Below are positions 17,214 through 26,085 of a DNA stretch of 64,000 bases, piece after piece; positions within the stretch are counted from its first letter, which is position 1; every line of letters begins with the position of its first letter. Under the pieces are notes generated by a model, which searched no databases, was not told where the DNA came from, and saw only the letters and a list, made by a program, of their open reading frames with translations. The DNA comes from Perlucidibaca sp. Lineage in GTDB: Bacteria > Pseudomonadota > Gammaproteobacteria > Pseudomonadales > Moraxellaceae. The DNA is taken from contig JAHFSA010000005.1 of assembly GCA_023265995.1 (NCBI GenBank), positions 62,001 through 126,000 of the forward strand. Reading direction: 5' to 3'. A program made the translations under genes and the position numbers.

Positions 17214-17775
17214 GACCGACCTCATGCGAGAGCAGGCGCCAGTCCAGCCCGAGATGCTTGATCGCGGCCTCCCAGCGGTCCTCGTAGGGCAGCTCGAAGA
17301 GCACGTCATCGCTGACCGGGACCGTCAGCCAGACATTGTCGGCGAGCTCCTGTTCGAGCTGGCCCGGCTCCCAGCCGGCGTAGCCCAGCGAGATCAGGTA
17401 GTCCTGCGGGCCGTGGCCCTGGGAAATGGCATCGAGCACATCACGCGAATGGGTGATGGCGAGGTCGTCGCCACTGGCCATGGTCGAGGTCCACGGCCAG
17501 CGGCCGCGGTGCAGCACGAAACCCAGCTCCGGATGCACAGGCCCGCCGACCAGCACCGGCTGTTCCGGCCACTTCAGCGGCTTCAGCGGTGGCAGATGCA
17601 TGTCCTGCAGCAGGTTGGCGAAGCGCAGATCGCTGGGCAGGTTGACGATCAGGCCGGCCGCGCCATCGGCATCATGGCGGAACAGGTAGATCACTGCGCG
17701 ATGGAAGACGCCGTCATCCAGCTCGGGCATGGCGACTAGGAACTGATGCGTGAGGTTCGCGTAGGGCAGGCTCAT
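17206..17775 (-). CDS. yqgE: YqgE/AlgH family protein (UPF0301)
   Basis: A 189-residue protein with all family blocks: LTHQFLVAMPELDDGVFHRA, GLIVNLPSDLRFANLL, LVGGPVHPELGFVLHRG, ISLGYAGWEPGQLEQEL and DVLFELPYEDRWEAA. In Pseudomonas the homologue AlgH influences alginate production; the mechanism is unknown. It overlaps ruvX and is the first gene of the yqgE-ruvX-unknown-pyrB-pyrC' run. The start is 134 bp from the divergent SDR gene. Confidence 0.95.
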   Translation of the reverse strand: MSLPYANLTHQFLVAMPELDDGVFHRAVIYLFRHDADGAAGLIVNLPSDLRFANLLQDMHLPPLKPLKWPEQPVLVGGPVHPELGFVLHRGRWPWTSTMASGDDLAITHSRDVLDAISQGHGPQDYLISLGYAGWEPGQLEQELADNVWLTVPVSDDVLFELPYEDRWEAAIKHLGLDWRLLSHEVGHA

Positions 17776-17842
17776 GACCTCACTATGGGGATGCCGCCAG
17801 CGCGAGACAAGAGGTCAGATGTGAACAAATGCTGCCGGCGCG

Positions 17843-17871
17843 TTGACGCTGCGCGGCCTCGTCGCTATCTT
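17843..17871 (+). promoter_or_regulatory. sigma70-type promoter for the SDR gene
   Basis: TTGACG at 17843-17848 and TATCTT at 17866-17871 are separated by exactly 17 bp, 39 bases before the ATG of the SDR gene. Confidence 0.65.
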
Positions 17872-17909
17872 GACCGACCAGTCACGACAACTGTCAGGAA
17901 GCCCGATAC

Positions 17910-18695
17910 ATGACTCAGCGCCTCGCCACCCTCATCACTGGCGCCTCTTCCGGCATAGGTGCCGCCCTGGCGCCGCTGTTCGCGCGCGAGCCCGGCCGCG
18001 TGCTGGTACTGGCGGCACGACGCACGGCCCCCATGGAAGCACTGGCCCGTGATCTGCAGACGCGCTTCGGCGCCGAGACCGTGGTCCTGCAGAGCGACCT
18101 CGAACAACCCGGTGCCGCCGGCCGGCTGCTGGCCGAGATCGCCGCCCGCGACCTCAGCGTCGACACCCTGGTCAACAATGCCGGCTACGGTCTGACCGGC
18201 CACTTCAGCAGCATGGACGTGACCCGTGTCACCGGCATGATGCAGCTCAACATGACCGCGCTCATCGAGCTGACCCATGGCGTGCTGCCGGCCATGCGCG
18301 CCCGCGGCAGCGGCCGCATCATGAACGTGGCTTCCATCGCCGCCTTCCAGCCCTGCCCCAACTTCGCCGCCTACGGCGCCAGCAAGGCCTTCGTGCTGTC
18401 GTTCAGCGAAGCGCTGGCGATTGAACTGGAAAAGCAGGGCATCACCGTCACCGCCGTCTGCCCCGGCTCGACCGCGACCGGCTTCCACAGTGTCGCCGGC
18501 AGCGACCGCTCGCTGGTGGCACGCTTCATGGACACGGCGGAAACCGTGGCCAACGAGGCCTACAAGACCCTGCAGGCCGGCGAACGTGTGGTGGTCACCG
18601 GCCTCGTCAACAAGCCGCTGCCGCTGGCCAGCCGTCTGCTGCCGCGCAGCATGCTGGCGCGCATCACCAGCCGTCTGATGGCACCCCCGCACTGA
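17910..18695 (+). CDS. short-chain dehydrogenase/reductase (DltE-like)
   Basis: A 261-residue classical SDR. The cofactor motif TGASSGIG is near residue 10, RR after the second strand favours NADP(H), NNAGYG is near residue 90, and the catalytic Ser-Tyr-Lys set is in NVASIAAFQP and YGASK. The C-terminus (PLASRLLPRSMLARITSRLM) is amphipathic and may touch membrane, as in SDRs acting on lipids. The substrate is unknown. It is a single gene with its own promoter, divergent from yqgE. Confidence 0.88.
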   Translation: MTQRLATLITGASSGIGAALAPLFAREPGRVLVLAARRTAPMEALARDLQTRFGAETVVLQSDLEQPGAAGRLLAEIAARDLSVDTLVNNAGYGLTGHFSSMDVTRVTGMMQLNMTALIELTHGVLPAMRARGSGRIMNVASIAAFQPCPNFAAYGASKAFVLSFSEALAIELEKQGITVTAVCPGSTATGFHSVAGSDRSLVARFMDTAETVANEAYKTLQAGERVVVTGLVNKPLPLASRLLPRSMLARITSRLMAPPH

Positions 18696-18740
18696 CTCCG
18701 ACCCGGAAAGAGCATAGCCCCGGAAAGCGCCCGGCCACGC

Positions 18741-18785
18741 CGGGCTGCACCGAACTGCACCGAACTGCACCGGGCTGCACCGGGC
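18741..18785. repeat. tandem decamer repeat, four and a half copies
   Basis: Four consecutive 10-bp units alternate between CGGGCTGCAC and CGAACTGCAC (order A-B-B-A), followed by a partial unit CGGGC. They lie between the convergent SDR and TonB-like genes. Confidence 0.9.
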
Positions 18786-18791
18786 AGTGGC

Positions 18792-19727
18792 TTACTGGCT
18801 GCTGGTATCCAGTGTCTCGGCGAAACGCCAGGTACGAATGATCTGCAGCACATCGACCTCGTTGCGCTGTGCCGGCGGGAAGCGGCCGAACGGCTGCGCC
18901 ATGCGCACGGACTGCTGCGCCGCCTGGTCGAGCAGACGATGGCCCGATGACTCCAGCACCTGGATGCGCTCGACATGGCCATCCGGCAGCAGCGCCACCA
19001 GCAGCCGCACCTGGCCCTGCAAACGCTGGGCACGCGCCTCGGCCGGATAGTTGGCATTGCCGGTCAGCTCGACACGCTCGCGAAAGTGCTCGATATAACC
19101 CGCCCACTCGTCGGCGCGCGTGCTCACCGCCGCCAGCGTGCGCACGCGCGGACGCTTGGCATAGGCCTGACGACTGGTCGACAGACGCGCCTCCAGGGCG
19201 GCGATCTCGGCATCGAGATTCTCGCTGGCGGCCGGCTGCACAGGCTCGGGCACGGCCTTGGGCTCCGGCCGGGAAACCAGCTCAGGCGATTGCGTGCTGG
19301 TGATGCGGCGCGCCTCGGCGACCTGCGCCGGGGCCTGCTGCACCGGTGGTCGCGGCGGCTGCGCGGCCTCGTCATGACCGGGCAGCGGAGTGCGCTCGCG
19401 TGTGGTCAGCAGGCGTGCCTCATTGGCATTGCCGCTGCCCTCCTGCTGAGCCTGGGCAAGAAAATCGGCGCGCTTCGGCGCCTTCGCGCTTTCCGCCGGC
19501 ACCAGGGTGACCTCGAGCATGGGCGCGGCCCTGGTGCTCGGCGGCAGGAACTGGATGCCGAACACGATGAGGGCATGCACCAGCACCGCCACCACGGCGG
19601 TGAAGGCCAGGCGATCACCGGGGGTCACCGGCGAGGGCGGCGGCAGGGATGAGGTCGTGGCAGCCGGCGCCGCCTCGACAGGGTCAGCGGCAGTCAGTTC
19701 AGGCTGCGGCTCAGACACGACGGCCAC
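18792..19727 (-). CDS. TonB family energy-transducer protein
   Basis: A 311-residue protein with one N-terminal membrane anchor (LAFTAVVAVLVHALIVFGIQFL, about residues 40-61). A Pro/Ala/Glu-rich periplasmic linker follows, then a TonB C-terminal domain (YPAEARAQRLQGQVRLLVAL, ending RTWRFAETLD). Such proteins couple the ExbBD proton channel to outer-membrane receptors, but no exbBD or receptor gene is nearby, so the partner is unknown. Pseudomonas has a tonB-like gene at the same place next to gshB. The GTG start at 19727 overlaps the preceding methyltransferase gene by 17 bases. Confidence 0.85.
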   Translation of the reverse strand: MAVVSEPQPELTAADPVEAAPAATTSSLPPPSPVTPGDRLAFTAVVAVLVHALIVFGIQFLPPSTRAAPMLEVTLVPAESAKAPKRADFLAQAQQEGSGNANEARLLTTRERTPLPGHDEAAQPPRPPVQQAPAQVAEARRITSTQSPELVSRPEPKAVPEPVQPAASENLDAEIAALEARLSTSRQAYAKRPRVRTLAAVSTRADEWAGYIEHFRERVELTGNANYPAEARAQRLQGQVRLLVALLPDGHVERIQVLESSGHRLLDQAAQQSVRMAQPFGRFPPAQRNEVDVLQIIRTWRFAETLDTSSQ

Positions 19728-20454
19728 GGTAGAGGCTTACCTGACGAAATTCGTCGAACTCGTTGAGATCCGGCAGAGTTTCAGCCTCAATGGTATCGAT
19801 CTTTCGGTAATTCTCCGCAGTCAGCCCTTTCACCCGAGAATCCGCCAGCCAGACGTCATCGGCGCGATCAAGAAATGCCGGCAAAAAGCCGCGATTAGCC
19901 ACGTCATAGAGCACATCGGCACCGAAAAGCACGTCAAAGTGCTCGTCAATGTCGAAAAAGTCGTCGGCCAGCTCCAGCGTCACGCCATTGAGCGCGGCAT
20001 TGGCCGCCGTGGCCTCCAGCGACACCGGATCGATATCGCAGGCCACCACGCGACGGGCACCCGCCAGCGCCGCCGCCACCGCCACCACGCCGGAGCCGGT
20101 GCCGAAGTCGAGCACGGTCTTGCCGCGCACCAGCTCGGGCTCGGCCAGGATGCGGCGCGCCTGCGCCAGCCCGGAGGCCCAGCAGAACAGCCAGTACGAA
20201 GGCTCGTTCAGTGCCCAGTCCATTTCCCCGGCGCTGAGGGCGTCATGCGGGAAGTCGGCATTGAGCAGGAACAGCTCCAGGCCACCGCAGTCCGGCAACC
20301 GCGCCGGCCCCACCCGGGCCGCCGCCAGATGCGGACGTATGCGCGCGGTCAGCACCTGCGCCAGCAAGGCGCGCGTCTCGACATCGGCCGGCACGGTGAG
20401 CAGCGGCGCATTGTCCGGATTGCCGAGCAGGCGGGCCGACGCCGACAGCGCCAT
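19711..20454 (-). CDS. class I SAM methyltransferase, ETFB-lysine/PrmA-like
   Basis: A 247-residue Rossmann-fold methyltransferase. Motif I is VLDFGTGSGVVAVAAALAGA, then VACDIDPVSLEATAANAALN, and FDVLFGADVLYD at motif IV. The upstream block EPSYWLFCWASGLAQARRIL resembles the METTL20/ETFB lysine methyltransferase group, so a protein-lysine substrate is plausible but unproven. The ATG at 20454 shares one base with the gshB stop (TGATG). It lies between gshB and the tonB-like gene, which are neighbours in Pseudomonas, so it looks like a local addition. Confidence 0.85.
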   Translation of the reverse strand: MALSASARLLGNPDNAPLLTVPADVETRALLAQVLTARIRPHLAAARVGPARLPDCGGLELFLLNADFPHDALSAGEMDWALNEPSYWLFCWASGLAQARRILAEPELVRGKTVLDFGTGSGVVAVAAALAGARRVVACDIDPVSLEATAANAALNGVTLELADDFFDIDEHFDVLFGADVLYDVANRGFLPAFLDRADDVWLADSRVKGLTAENYRKIDTIEAETLPDLNEFDEFRQVSLYRGRRV

Positions 20455-21413
20455 CACAATGCGCACTTCCGCGCTGCATGACGCTGCTCGATGGCGGCGA
20501 TCAGGCGATCGGCAATGCCCCAGCCAAACTCGCGGTCGATCTCGCGGATGCAGGTCGGGCTGGTGACGTTGACCTCGGTGAGATAGCCGCCAATGACATC
20601 GAGGCCGACGAAGATCAGGCCACGCTTCTTCAGCTCCGGACCGACGCGGGCGGCAATGCGGCGCTCGTCATCGTTGATCGGACGCGCCTCGCCACGACCA
20701 CCGGCGGCGAGGTTGCCGCGAATCTCGTCGCCCTGCGGAATGCGCGCCAGCACATAGGGCACCGGCTCGCCGTCGATCATCAGCACGCGCTTGTCGCCGT
20801 CGCTGATCTCGGGGATGTAGCGCTGCGCCATGATCGGCTGGCTGCCGTTGATGGTCAGCATCTCCAGCGTGGCGCCGATGTTCGGGCCGCCGGCGGCGAG
20901 ACGGAAGATGCCCATGCCGCCCATGCCGTCGAGCGGCTTGACGATGACATCCTGCTGCTCGCTGATGAAGGCGCGCAGCTCGGCGCTGCGGCTGCTGACC
21001 ACGGTCGGCACCATGCAGTCGGCAAACGCGGTGGCGAACAGCTTCTCGTTGCAGTCACGCAGCGACTGCGGCCGGTTCACCACCAGCACGCCCTCGCTCT
21101 CGGCGCGCTCGAGCAGATAGGTCGCGTAGATGAAGTTCATGTCGAAGGGCGGATCCTTGCGCATCAGGATCACGTCGAGCTCGGCCAGCGGGCGCTGCAC
21201 GGCCTCGCCCAGCTCGTACCACTTCGCCGGATCCTCGAACACGGTCAGCGGCGCCATGCGGCCGAGGCTGCGACCGTCACGCAGCGACAGGTCGCCGGCC
21301 TCCAGATACCAGAGCGTATGGCCCCGCTTCGCTGCCGCCCAGAGCATGGCCAGGGTGGAGTCCTTCTTGTAGTTCACCGACCCTATCGGGTCCATCACCA
21401 CGGCAATCTGCAT
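20454..21413 (-). CDS. gshB: glutathione synthase
   Basis: A 319-residue ATP-grasp ligase that joins gamma-glutamylcysteine and glycine. The N-terminal block VVMDPIGSVNYKKDSTLAML is diagnostic. RKDPPFDMNFIYATYLLE, IVKPLDGMGGMGIFR and GLDVIGGYLTEVNVTSPTCI carry the ATP- and metal-binding residues. Length matches E. coli GshB (316). It is probably co-transcribed with the methyltransferase and TonB-like genes. Confidence 0.97.
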   Translation of the reverse strand: MQIAVVMDPIGSVNYKKDSTLAMLWAAAKRGHTLWYLEAGDLSLRDGRSLGRMAPLTVFEDPAKWYELGEAVQRPLAELDVILMRKDPPFDMNFIYATYLLERAESEGVLVVNRPQSLRDCNEKLFATAFADCMVPTVVSSRSAELRAFISEQQDVIVKPLDGMGGMGIFRLAAGGPNIGATLEMLTINGSQPIMAQRYIPEISDGDKRVLMIDGEPVPYVLARIPQGDEIRGNLAAGGRGEARPINDDERRIAARVGPELKKRGLIFVGLDVIGGYLTEVNVTSPTCIREIDREFGWGIADRLIAAIEQRHAARKCAL

Positions 21414-21448
21414 GCATCTCTCCCTGGCCCGCGCACGGGCATCACAGC

Positions 21449-22096
21449 TCAGTCGGCGACGCCGAATTCGTCACGGTAACGGCGCACGGCATCGAGATGC
21501 TCGGCATGCAGCCCGGTCTCTTCCAGATAGCTGATGATCTGGCCGAGCTTGATGATGGACACCACCGGAATGCCGAAATCGCGCTCGACCTCCTGAATGG
21601 CCGACAGCTCGCCCTTGCCGCGCTCCTGGCGGTCGACGGCGACCACCACGCCGACGGCGGTGGCGCGGGCATTGGACACCAGGGTCATGACCTCGCGGAT
21701 GGCGGTGCCAGCGGTGATCACGTCATCGATGATGAGCACGTTGCCGGCCAGCGGCGAGCCGACAATGAGGCCGCCCTCGCCATGATCCTTGGCTTCCTTG
21801 CGGTTGAAGCACCAGGGCAGGTCGCGGTCGAATTCCTCGGCCATCTGCACGGCGGTCGCCGAAGCGATGGGTATGCCCTTGTAGGCCGGCCCGAAGAGGA
21901 CATCGGCACTGATGCCGCTGTCGATGATGGCGGCGGCATAGTAGCGGCCGAGAGCAGCCAGGCGCTTGCCGGTGTTGAACAGACCGGCATTGAAGAAATA
22001 CGGCGACTGGCGGCCGGACTTGAGGGTGAAGCTGCCGAAGCGCAGCACGCCCTGGGCAAGGGCAAACTCGATGAATTCGCGTTGGTAGTCGCGCAT
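21449..22096 (-). CDS. pyrE: orotate phosphoribosyltransferase
   Basis: A 215-residue enzyme transferring ribose phosphate from PRPP to orotate. It starts [20 protein letters not shown]. The substrate loop is in [13 protein letters not shown], and the PRPP motif is [16 protein letters not shown]. The ATG at 22096 is the family-typical start; an open extension of 23 codons has no support. The gene lies 35 bp upstream of gshB and is divergent from the small secreted protein gene. Confidence 0.97.
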   Translation of the reverse strand: MRDYQREFIEFALAQGVLRFGSFTLKSGRQSPYFFNAGLFNTGKRLAALGRYYAAAIIDSGISADVLFGPAYKGIPIASATAVQMAEEFDRDLPWCFNRKEAKDHGEGGLIVGSPLAGNVLIIDDVITAGTAIREVMTLVSNARATAVGVVVAVDRQERGKGELSAIQEVERDFGIPVVSIIKLGQIISYLEETGLHAEHLDAVRRYRDEFGVAD

Positions 22097-22281
22097 GGGG
22101 AAAACAGCCTGGGCATCAGCGGATATCGGAGAGGTGATGATAGCGCGAGAGCCGCCCGGCGGCACCCGCCGGAAAATTGTTCAAGATGTGTAGCACCCTG
22201 CCGCAGGGGCAGTATGTCGTGTTAAAAGCTACGGCGTTGGGTGGACCATCACCCTCCTGATTTTTCAAGGCACGTCTGATC

Positions 22282-22827
22282 ATGATCAAGAAAACCACTG
22301 TTTCCCTGGCCATCGCGGCCCTTTCCCTGCCCGCCCTGGCGGCACAGCATCACACTGCGGCCAAGGCCGTCGTCAAGGCCCCGGTCGCCGTCACCCTGCC
22401 GGCGCCCATCCCGGCCGTGATGCCCGACTCCCTGCCCGCCGCCACACCGGCGCCCGGCACCGGCAAGGCCAGCGATGTCATCTGGCGCAAGATCATGCTC
22501 GGCACCTGGCAGGCCGTCGACAGCCCGACCGCCACCTCGGTCAACGGCGAAGCCACCTTCACCCCGGACGGCAAGGCTGTCGGCTACACCACCGCCACCT
22601 ATGTCTACGGCGACGGCAGCACCAGCGACGTCAAGGTCGCCATGAAGTTCCAGTGGAAGATCGAGAACGGCATCATCGTCCTCGACCACTTCGAGTCCGA
22701 TCCGCACGGCTTCATTCCCGCCACGCAGGTCCGTCGCTTCGAGATCCAGTCCATGAACGACACCGGCGCGGTGTTCAAGGATCTCTCCGACGGAGAGCCG
22801 GTCTATCGCCGCCGCAAGGCTGGCTGA
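22282..22827 (+). CDS. small secreted protein of unknown function
   Basis: A 181-residue protein with a clear Sec signal peptide (KKTTVSLAIAALSLPALAAQ, cleavage probably after ALA). A Pro/Ala/Val-rich linker follows, then a ~110-residue domain starting near IWRKIMLGTWQAVDS with alternating beta-strands (ATFTPDGKAVGYTTATY, KFQWKIENGIIVLDH). The domain looks like a lipocalin-like or META-type beta barrel seen in small periplasmic proteins, but I cannot assign a family. It is divergent from pyrE, with 185 bp between the starts. Confidence 0.75.
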   Translation: MIKKTTVSLAIAALSLPALAAQHHTAAKAVVKAPVAVTLPAPIPAVMPDSLPAATPAPGTGKASDVIWRKIMLGTWQAVDSPTATSVNGEATFTPDGKAVGYTTATYVYGDGSTSDVKVAMKFQWKIENGIIVLDHFESDPHGFIPATQVRRFEIQSMNDTGAVFKDLSDGEPVYRRRKAG

Positions 22828-22911
22828 ACCTCATCTGAGCGTGGCGCCCCGCTCCGGCGGTCGGCATACTGACCGTCAGACGGGCGTCTGCCACGCCCGC
22901 AGGAGCCCTCC

Positions 22912-23310
22912 ATGAAAGCCATCGCCAGCGCCAGCATCCACTCCGGCGACACGCCCTACCGTCACGACATCGAAACCGGTGGCCATGCCCTGATTGCCGA
23001 CGAGCCCGAGTCGGCCGGCGGCGGCAACACCGGCCCGGCACCCTACGAGCTGCTGCTCTCCGGTCTCGGCGCCTGCACCGCCATCACCCTGCGCATGTAT
23101 GCCGAACACAAGGGCTGGGACCTCGGCAAGCTCGCGGTCAACCTGAGCTTCCTAAAGGATCGCGAAGGCAACGAACGCATTGAACGCACCCTGCATGCCA
23201 CCGGCAACCTCGACGAGGAGCAGTGGCAGAAACTGCTCGCCATTGCTGAAAAAACGCCGGTCACGCTGACCGTCAAACGCGGCACCGCCATAGACACGCG
23301 GCGGGTCTGA
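22912..23310 (+). CDS. OsmC family protein lacking the second redox cysteine
   Basis: A 132-residue OsmC/Ohr-fold protein. The first active-site cysteine is in LSGLGACTAITLRMYAEHKG. The position where Ohr/OsmC usually has the second Cys (EKCPVH) reads AEKTPVTLTV here, so the classical thiol peroxidase pair is absent. Members of this YhfA-like branch have unclear activity. AGGAG precedes the ATG at a good distance. It stands alone between the secreted protein and an MHS transporter. Confidence 0.88.
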   Translation: MKAIASASIHSGDTPYRHDIETGGHALIADEPESAGGGNTGPAPYELLLSGLGACTAITLRMYAEHKGWDLGKLAVNLSFLKDREGNERIERTLHATGNLDEEQWQKLLAIAEKTPVTLTVKRGTAIDTRRV

Positions 23311-23381
23311 CGCCGCAGCCAGGACCCTGTGCCGCTCACCACGGGCGTGATAGCGTCCGCTCGAGACACCAGACCAAGATC

Positions 23382-24686
23382 ATGACAAAAGCACCGCCCA
23401 GCAGTAGCCACTATCGCCTCGCCGGGCTTGCCAGCCTGGCCGGCACCACCATCGAGTGGTACGACTTCTTCCTCTACGGCACCGCCGCCGCGCTGGTGTT
23501 CAACAAGCTCTTCTTCCCCGCGCTCGACCCGCTCAGCGGCCTCTTCGCCGCCTTCGCGACCTACGCCGTCGGCTTCATCGGACGCCCGCTCGGCGGCATC
23601 GTCTTCGGCCACTTCGGCGACCGTGTCGGACGCAAGGCCATGCTCATCCTCACCCTGCTCATGATGGGCCTGCCCACCATCCTGATCGGGCTCATCCCGA
23701 CCCATGCGCAGATCGGCTACTGGGCCGCCGGCCTGCTCGTGCTGCTGCGCTTCCTGCAAGGCTTCGCGGTGGGCGGCGAATGGGGCGGAGCGGTGCTGAT
23801 GGCCGTCGAACATGCCCCGGCCGGCCGCAAGGGTTTCTACGGCAGCCTGCCGCAGACCGGTGTCGGCGCCGGCCTGGTGCTGTCCTCGCTGGCCATGGGC
23901 GCGGTCGCGCAACTGCCCGAGGCTGATCTGCTGAGCTGGGGCTGGCGCCTGCCCTTCCTGGCCAGCGTAGTTCTGCTCGGCGTCGGCTGGCTGATCCGCG
24001 CACGTGTGCCGGAGTCGCCGGAGTTCACCCAGCTGCAGGATGCCGCCGCGCTGGCGCCCACGCCGACCAAGGCACCGCTGGCTGTGGTCATGCGCGAACA
24101 CCGCCGCGCCGTGCTCACCATCATCGGCGCACGCATGGCCGAGAATGCCTGGTTCTATCTCGCCGCCACCTTCGCCCTCGCCTACGCCACCGGCCAGCTC
24201 GGCCTCCCGCGCGCGGCAGTGCTCAGCGCCATCACCGCCGGTGCCGCGCTCTCGCTGGTCACCATGCCGCTGGCAGGATGGCTGTCCGACCGCATAGGCC
24301 AGAAACGTCTCTACCTGATCGGCCTGACCCTGCTCTGCATCTACGTCTGGCCCTTCTTCGCCCTGCTCGCCACGCGCGACCTCGACCACGTCTGGCTGGC
24401 CCTGGTGCTCGCCCTCGGCGTCGTCTTCCCGCTCATGTACGCGCCGGAATCGCTGCTGTTCGCGCGCCAGTTCCCGGCCGCCGTGCGCTACAGCGGCATC
24501 TCGCTCGGCGTGCAGGTCGCCGGCGTGCTCGGTGGCGGCCTCGCGCCCATGATCGCCACCGCCCTGCTCGCCTACGGTGGCGGCAAACCGCATTACGTGA
24601 TTGGCTATCTGCTGACTCTGGCCGTGATCGCGCTCGCTTCGGCCGCCATGATGAAGGGTGACTCAACCCCAGGAGACTCGCGATGA
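23382..24686 (+). CDS. MFS transporter, metabolite:H+ symporter (MHS) family
   Basis: A 434-residue, 12-helix transporter. The MHS hallmarks are GTTIEWYDFFLYGTAAALVF in helix 1, GRPLGGIVFGHFGDRVGRKA (the MFS loop 2-3 motif) and FLQGFAVGGEWGGAVLM. Relatives carry organic acids, proline/betaine or shikimate; the substrate here is unknown. The pirin gene starts inside its last codons (4-bp overlap), so the two are co-translated. Confidence 0.9.
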   Translation: MTKAPPSSSHYRLAGLASLAGTTIEWYDFFLYGTAAALVFNKLFFPALDPLSGLFAAFATYAVGFIGRPLGGIVFGHFGDRVGRKAMLILTLLMMGLPTILIGLIPTHAQIGYWAAGLLVLLRFLQGFAVGGEWGGAVLMAVEHAPAGRKGFYGSLPQTGVGAGLVLSSLAMGAVAQLPEADLLSWGWRLPFLASVVLLGVGWLIRARVPESPEFTQLQDAAALAPTPTKAPLAVVMREHRRAVLTIIGARMAENAWFYLAATFALAYATGQLGLPRAAVLSAITAGAALSLVTMPLAGWLSDRIGQKRLYLIGLTLLCIYVWPFFALLATRDLDHVWLALVLALGVVFPLMYAPESLLFARQFPAAVRYSGISLGVQVAGVLGGGLAPMIATALLAYGGGKPHYVIGYLLTLAVIALASAAMMKGDSTPGDSR

Positions 24687-25564
24687 CCTCATCCGCCCCG
24701 CAACGCATTGCCGGCAAAGCCACCATACTCGGCGTCGGCATGACCATCGTGCGCACCCTGCCGACCGCACGGCGCCGCACCATTGGTGCCTGGTGCTTCC
24801 TCGATCACATCGGCCCGGTCGATCTCGGCACCAGCCACGGCATGCGCGTCGGTCCGCACCCGCACATCGGCCTGCAGACCGTGACCTGGCTGATCGAGGG
24901 CGAGATCCTGCATCGCGACAGCCTCGGCAGCCTGCAGCTCATCCGCCCCGGCCAGCTCAACCTGATGACCGCCGGCCGTGGCATCAGCCACTCCGAAGAG
25001 TCGCCGCCCGAGCATCCGCCGGGCATGCACGGCGTGCAGTTCTGGATCGCCACGCCGGATGCCGACCGCCACGGCGAACCCGCCTTCGCCCACCATCCCG
25101 AGCTGCCGGTGTTCGACCATGACGGCCTGCAAGTCACCGTGCTGCTCGGCGAGCAGCAGGGCCGCAAATCGCCTGGCAGGATATTCAGTCCGCTGCTCGG
25201 CCTCGAACTGCTCGCGGATGCCGCCGTGCAGACCGGCCTGCCGCTGCGCGCCGACTTCGAATACGGCATACAGGTGCTGGAAGGCTCGCTGACCGTGGGA
25301 GAGGAAGTGCTGGAGCCAGGCACGCTGCTCTACATGGAGCCCGGCAGCGAGCTGCTGGCGCTGCAGGCGGATGCCGGCTTCCGCGCCATCCTCATTGGCG
25401 GCGAGCCACTGCAGGAGCAGGTGCTGATGTGGTGGAACTTTGTGGCGAGAACGCAGAGTGAGCTGACGACAGCATGCAAGGACTGGAATGCCGGCGCTCA
25501 GTACTTTGGCGAGGTGGTGGGATATCCGGGGGACAGGCTGGAGTCGCCGATGCCGCCGTGGTGA
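24683..25564 (+). CDS. pirin family protein
   Basis: A 293-residue bicupin. The N-terminal cupin has the metal ligands of pirins: HPHIGLQTVTWLIEGEILHRD (two His), then GRGISHSE with a further His and Glu. The C-terminal cupin begins near GRIFSPLLGLELLADAAVQT. Some bacterial pirins oxidise quercetin; others act as redox-dependent partners. It is translationally coupled to the MHS transporter (ATGA). Confidence 0.92.
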   Translation: MTSSAPQRIAGKATILGVGMTIVRTLPTARRRTIGAWCFLDHIGPVDLGTSHGMRVGPHPHIGLQTVTWLIEGEILHRDSLGSLQLIRPGQLNLMTAGRGISHSEESPPEHPPGMHGVQFWIATPDADRHGEPAFAHHPELPVFDHDGLQVTVLLGEQQGRKSPGRIFSPLLGLELLADAAVQTGLPLRADFEYGIQVLEGSLTVGEEVLEPGTLLYMEPGSELLALQADAGFRAILIGGEPLQEQVLMWWNFVARTQSELTTACKDWNAGAQYFGEVVGYPGDRLESPMPPW

Positions 25565-25612
25565 GAGTGGCCTCCACCAATAAACTCAAATCGTTAGCAC
25601 AAAGAGACGCAC

Positions 25613-26041
25613 ATGCATCCCTCCGTCAATAATCTAAAAGCCCTGACTGCGGAGTTCTTTTCCAAGCATTGGAACGAGGAAAAAATTGGTACGCCTCCAC
25701 CCATATGGTCTGGACGATATGAGTTTGTTGGATCGCTACCGAGTCACGATAAGCAGGGCGTATATGCGTTCGTCACTGCAGAAAATGAAATCACCTATAT
25801 CGGTGTGGCCACATCTAAAGGTAGTGAGCGCTATAGGGGGCACGGATTGGGTAAGCGCTTTCAGGCCTACACCCGAGTAGTCGACGACGCGCACCACCCT
25901 CATGACTCCAGACTCAAAGAGGCAGGGGACGTAATTACGATAGGCTTCAGTACTGGCACTGCATACATCGCAAACGCTCTTGAGTTATTCCTGCTTGGCC
26001 GACTGAATGCCGAACACAACATCAACAGGCCGGGTTGCTGA
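25613..26041 (+). CDS. GIY-YIG nuclease-like protein, low GC
   Basis: A 142-residue protein whose C-terminal two thirds has GIY-YIG features: GVYAFV (49-54, in place of GIY), YIGVA (62-66), Arg82 in GLGKRFQAYTR, Glu124 in ALELFLLGRLN and NINRPG at the end. The N-terminal ~45 residues are unrelated. Codon use and composition differ sharply from neighbours (about 47% G+C in 25621-25740, against roughly 65% around it), suggesting recent acquisition. The target is unknown. It may be a small restriction- or defence-type nuclease. Confidence 0.65.
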   Translation: MHPSVNNLKALTAEFFSKHWNEEKIGTPPPIWSGRYEFVGSLPSHDKQGVYAFVTAENEITYIGVATSKGSERYRGHGLGKRFQAYTRVVDDAHHPHDSRLKEAGDVITIGFSTGTAYIANALELFLLGRLNAEHNINRPGC

Positions 26042-26085
26042 GGGCGCCCAAGAAGTAATGCCGCGGACTGTCACTATCCATTGCG

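Noticed and set aside
18741-18785. CRISPR-like array
   Set aside because: Units are 10 bp with no spacers and there are no cas genes anywhere in the window.
23043-24593. 516-codon open frame on the minus strand
   Set aside because: Antisense to the MHS transporter; very rich in Gly, Glu, Gln and Arg, as expected for a shadow frame.
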